64,000 bases of DNA from an uncultured Lachnospiraceae bacterium (GTDB lineage: Bacteria; Bacillota; Clostridia; Lachnospirales; Lachnospiraceae). Location of the stretch: NCBI GenBank assembly GCA_947629865.1, contig CANRFJ010000007.1:60566-124565 (forward strand). Reading direction: 5' to 3'. How positions within the stretch are numbered: position 1 is the first letter of the stretch; the number at the start of each line of letters is the position of its first letter. A program made the position numbers and the translations under genes. Below the pieces are notes generated by a model. That model did no database searches and was not told the DNA's origin. It worked only from the letters and a program-made list of their open reading frames with translations. Of the stretch, positions 63,951 to 64,000 are shown piece after piece.

Positions 63951-63962
63951 TAGTTATATGTA

Positions 63963-63995
63963 AGTGGTTCCTATTCATTGGGAGCCGCTTTTTAT
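63963..63995 (+). terminator. Rho-independent terminator
   Basis: AGTGGTTCC (63963-63971) pairs with GGAGCCGCT (63981-63989), nine pairs with two G-U, followed by TTTTTAT. It ends a short plus-strand transcript over the tiny ORF or acts as an attenuator for a gene beyond the window. Confidence 0.65.
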
Positions 63996-64000
63996 ACTCA

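Overview
The window looks like part of a chromosome from a Gram-positive, anaerobic, Lachnospiraceae-like Clostridia. The evidence is the gene order relA, MBL hydrolase, hemZ, hisS, aspS (46-52 kb), the CarD protein, AgrC/AgrA-type signalling, an r1t-type holin, AGGAGG-type ribosome sites and roughly 45-55 % GC. I see no rRNA, tRNA, CRISPR array or insertion sequence.

Region 1, about 1-25.4 kb, is a phage-derived locus transcribed almost entirely on the minus strand. Reading with transcription it holds a 58-aa protein, a 930-aa QDE-1/YonO-like RNA polymerase (DFDSD motif), an HU-like protein with no normal start codon, two unknown proteins, the tail tube protein bracketed by RNA hairpins, two tail-assembly-chaperone-like proteins, a tape measure gene split in two, a small coiled-coil protein, distal tail protein, a 1383-aa tail protein with a C-terminal S74 chaperone domain, a BppU-like baseplate protein, a GT2 glycosyltransferase, a Ser/Thr-rich fibre-like protein, a membrane protein, a holin and an amidase cut by the window edge. 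No terminase, portal, protease or capsid gene is present. Divergent from the operon is a recombinase-fold protein without the catalytic residues, resembling the SPbeta repressor MrpR/YopR. Both divergent promoters carry the same operator at the same place. The simplest reading is a tail-only particle (F-type tailocin) or a reduced prophage under an SPbeta-like repressor/RNA-polymerase circuit.

The tape measure gene is interrupted at 15.27-16.97 kb by a 1.7-kb segment. It carries two paralogous double zinc-ribbon genes on the opposite strand, with their own promoters, and a 450-bp structured non-coding stretch. The second half of the tape measure has no ribosome site of its own, so either an RNA-level event joins the halves or the particle is broken.

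Region 2, 25.4-53.8 kb, is host chromosome: an unknown gene behind a perfect consensus promoter, CarD, ProS, a HAD phosphatase, a small lipoprotein, a phospholipid operon (PAP2, flippase-like, PssA, Psd) with UppP opposite, an amidase, an RNase H, the polyphosphate pair Ppx/Ppk, QueA, a lipid kinase, TyrA, a PRTase-like protein, a ComEC-like hydrolase, RelA/SpoT, MBL hydrolase, HemZ, HisS, AspS, DUF1294 and GalM. Region 3, 53.3-63.9 kb, holds a membrane protein, ThiC, then a signalling block: two single-domain receivers, a hybrid histidine kinase with receiver and HPt, a hybrid kinase fused to a DegV domain, and a convergent AgrC/AgrA-type pair.

Notable non-coding features are a branched palindromic element at 42.95-43.07 kb, a structured uppP leader, and a 25-nt motif shared between the leaders of uppP and the kinase-DegV gene.
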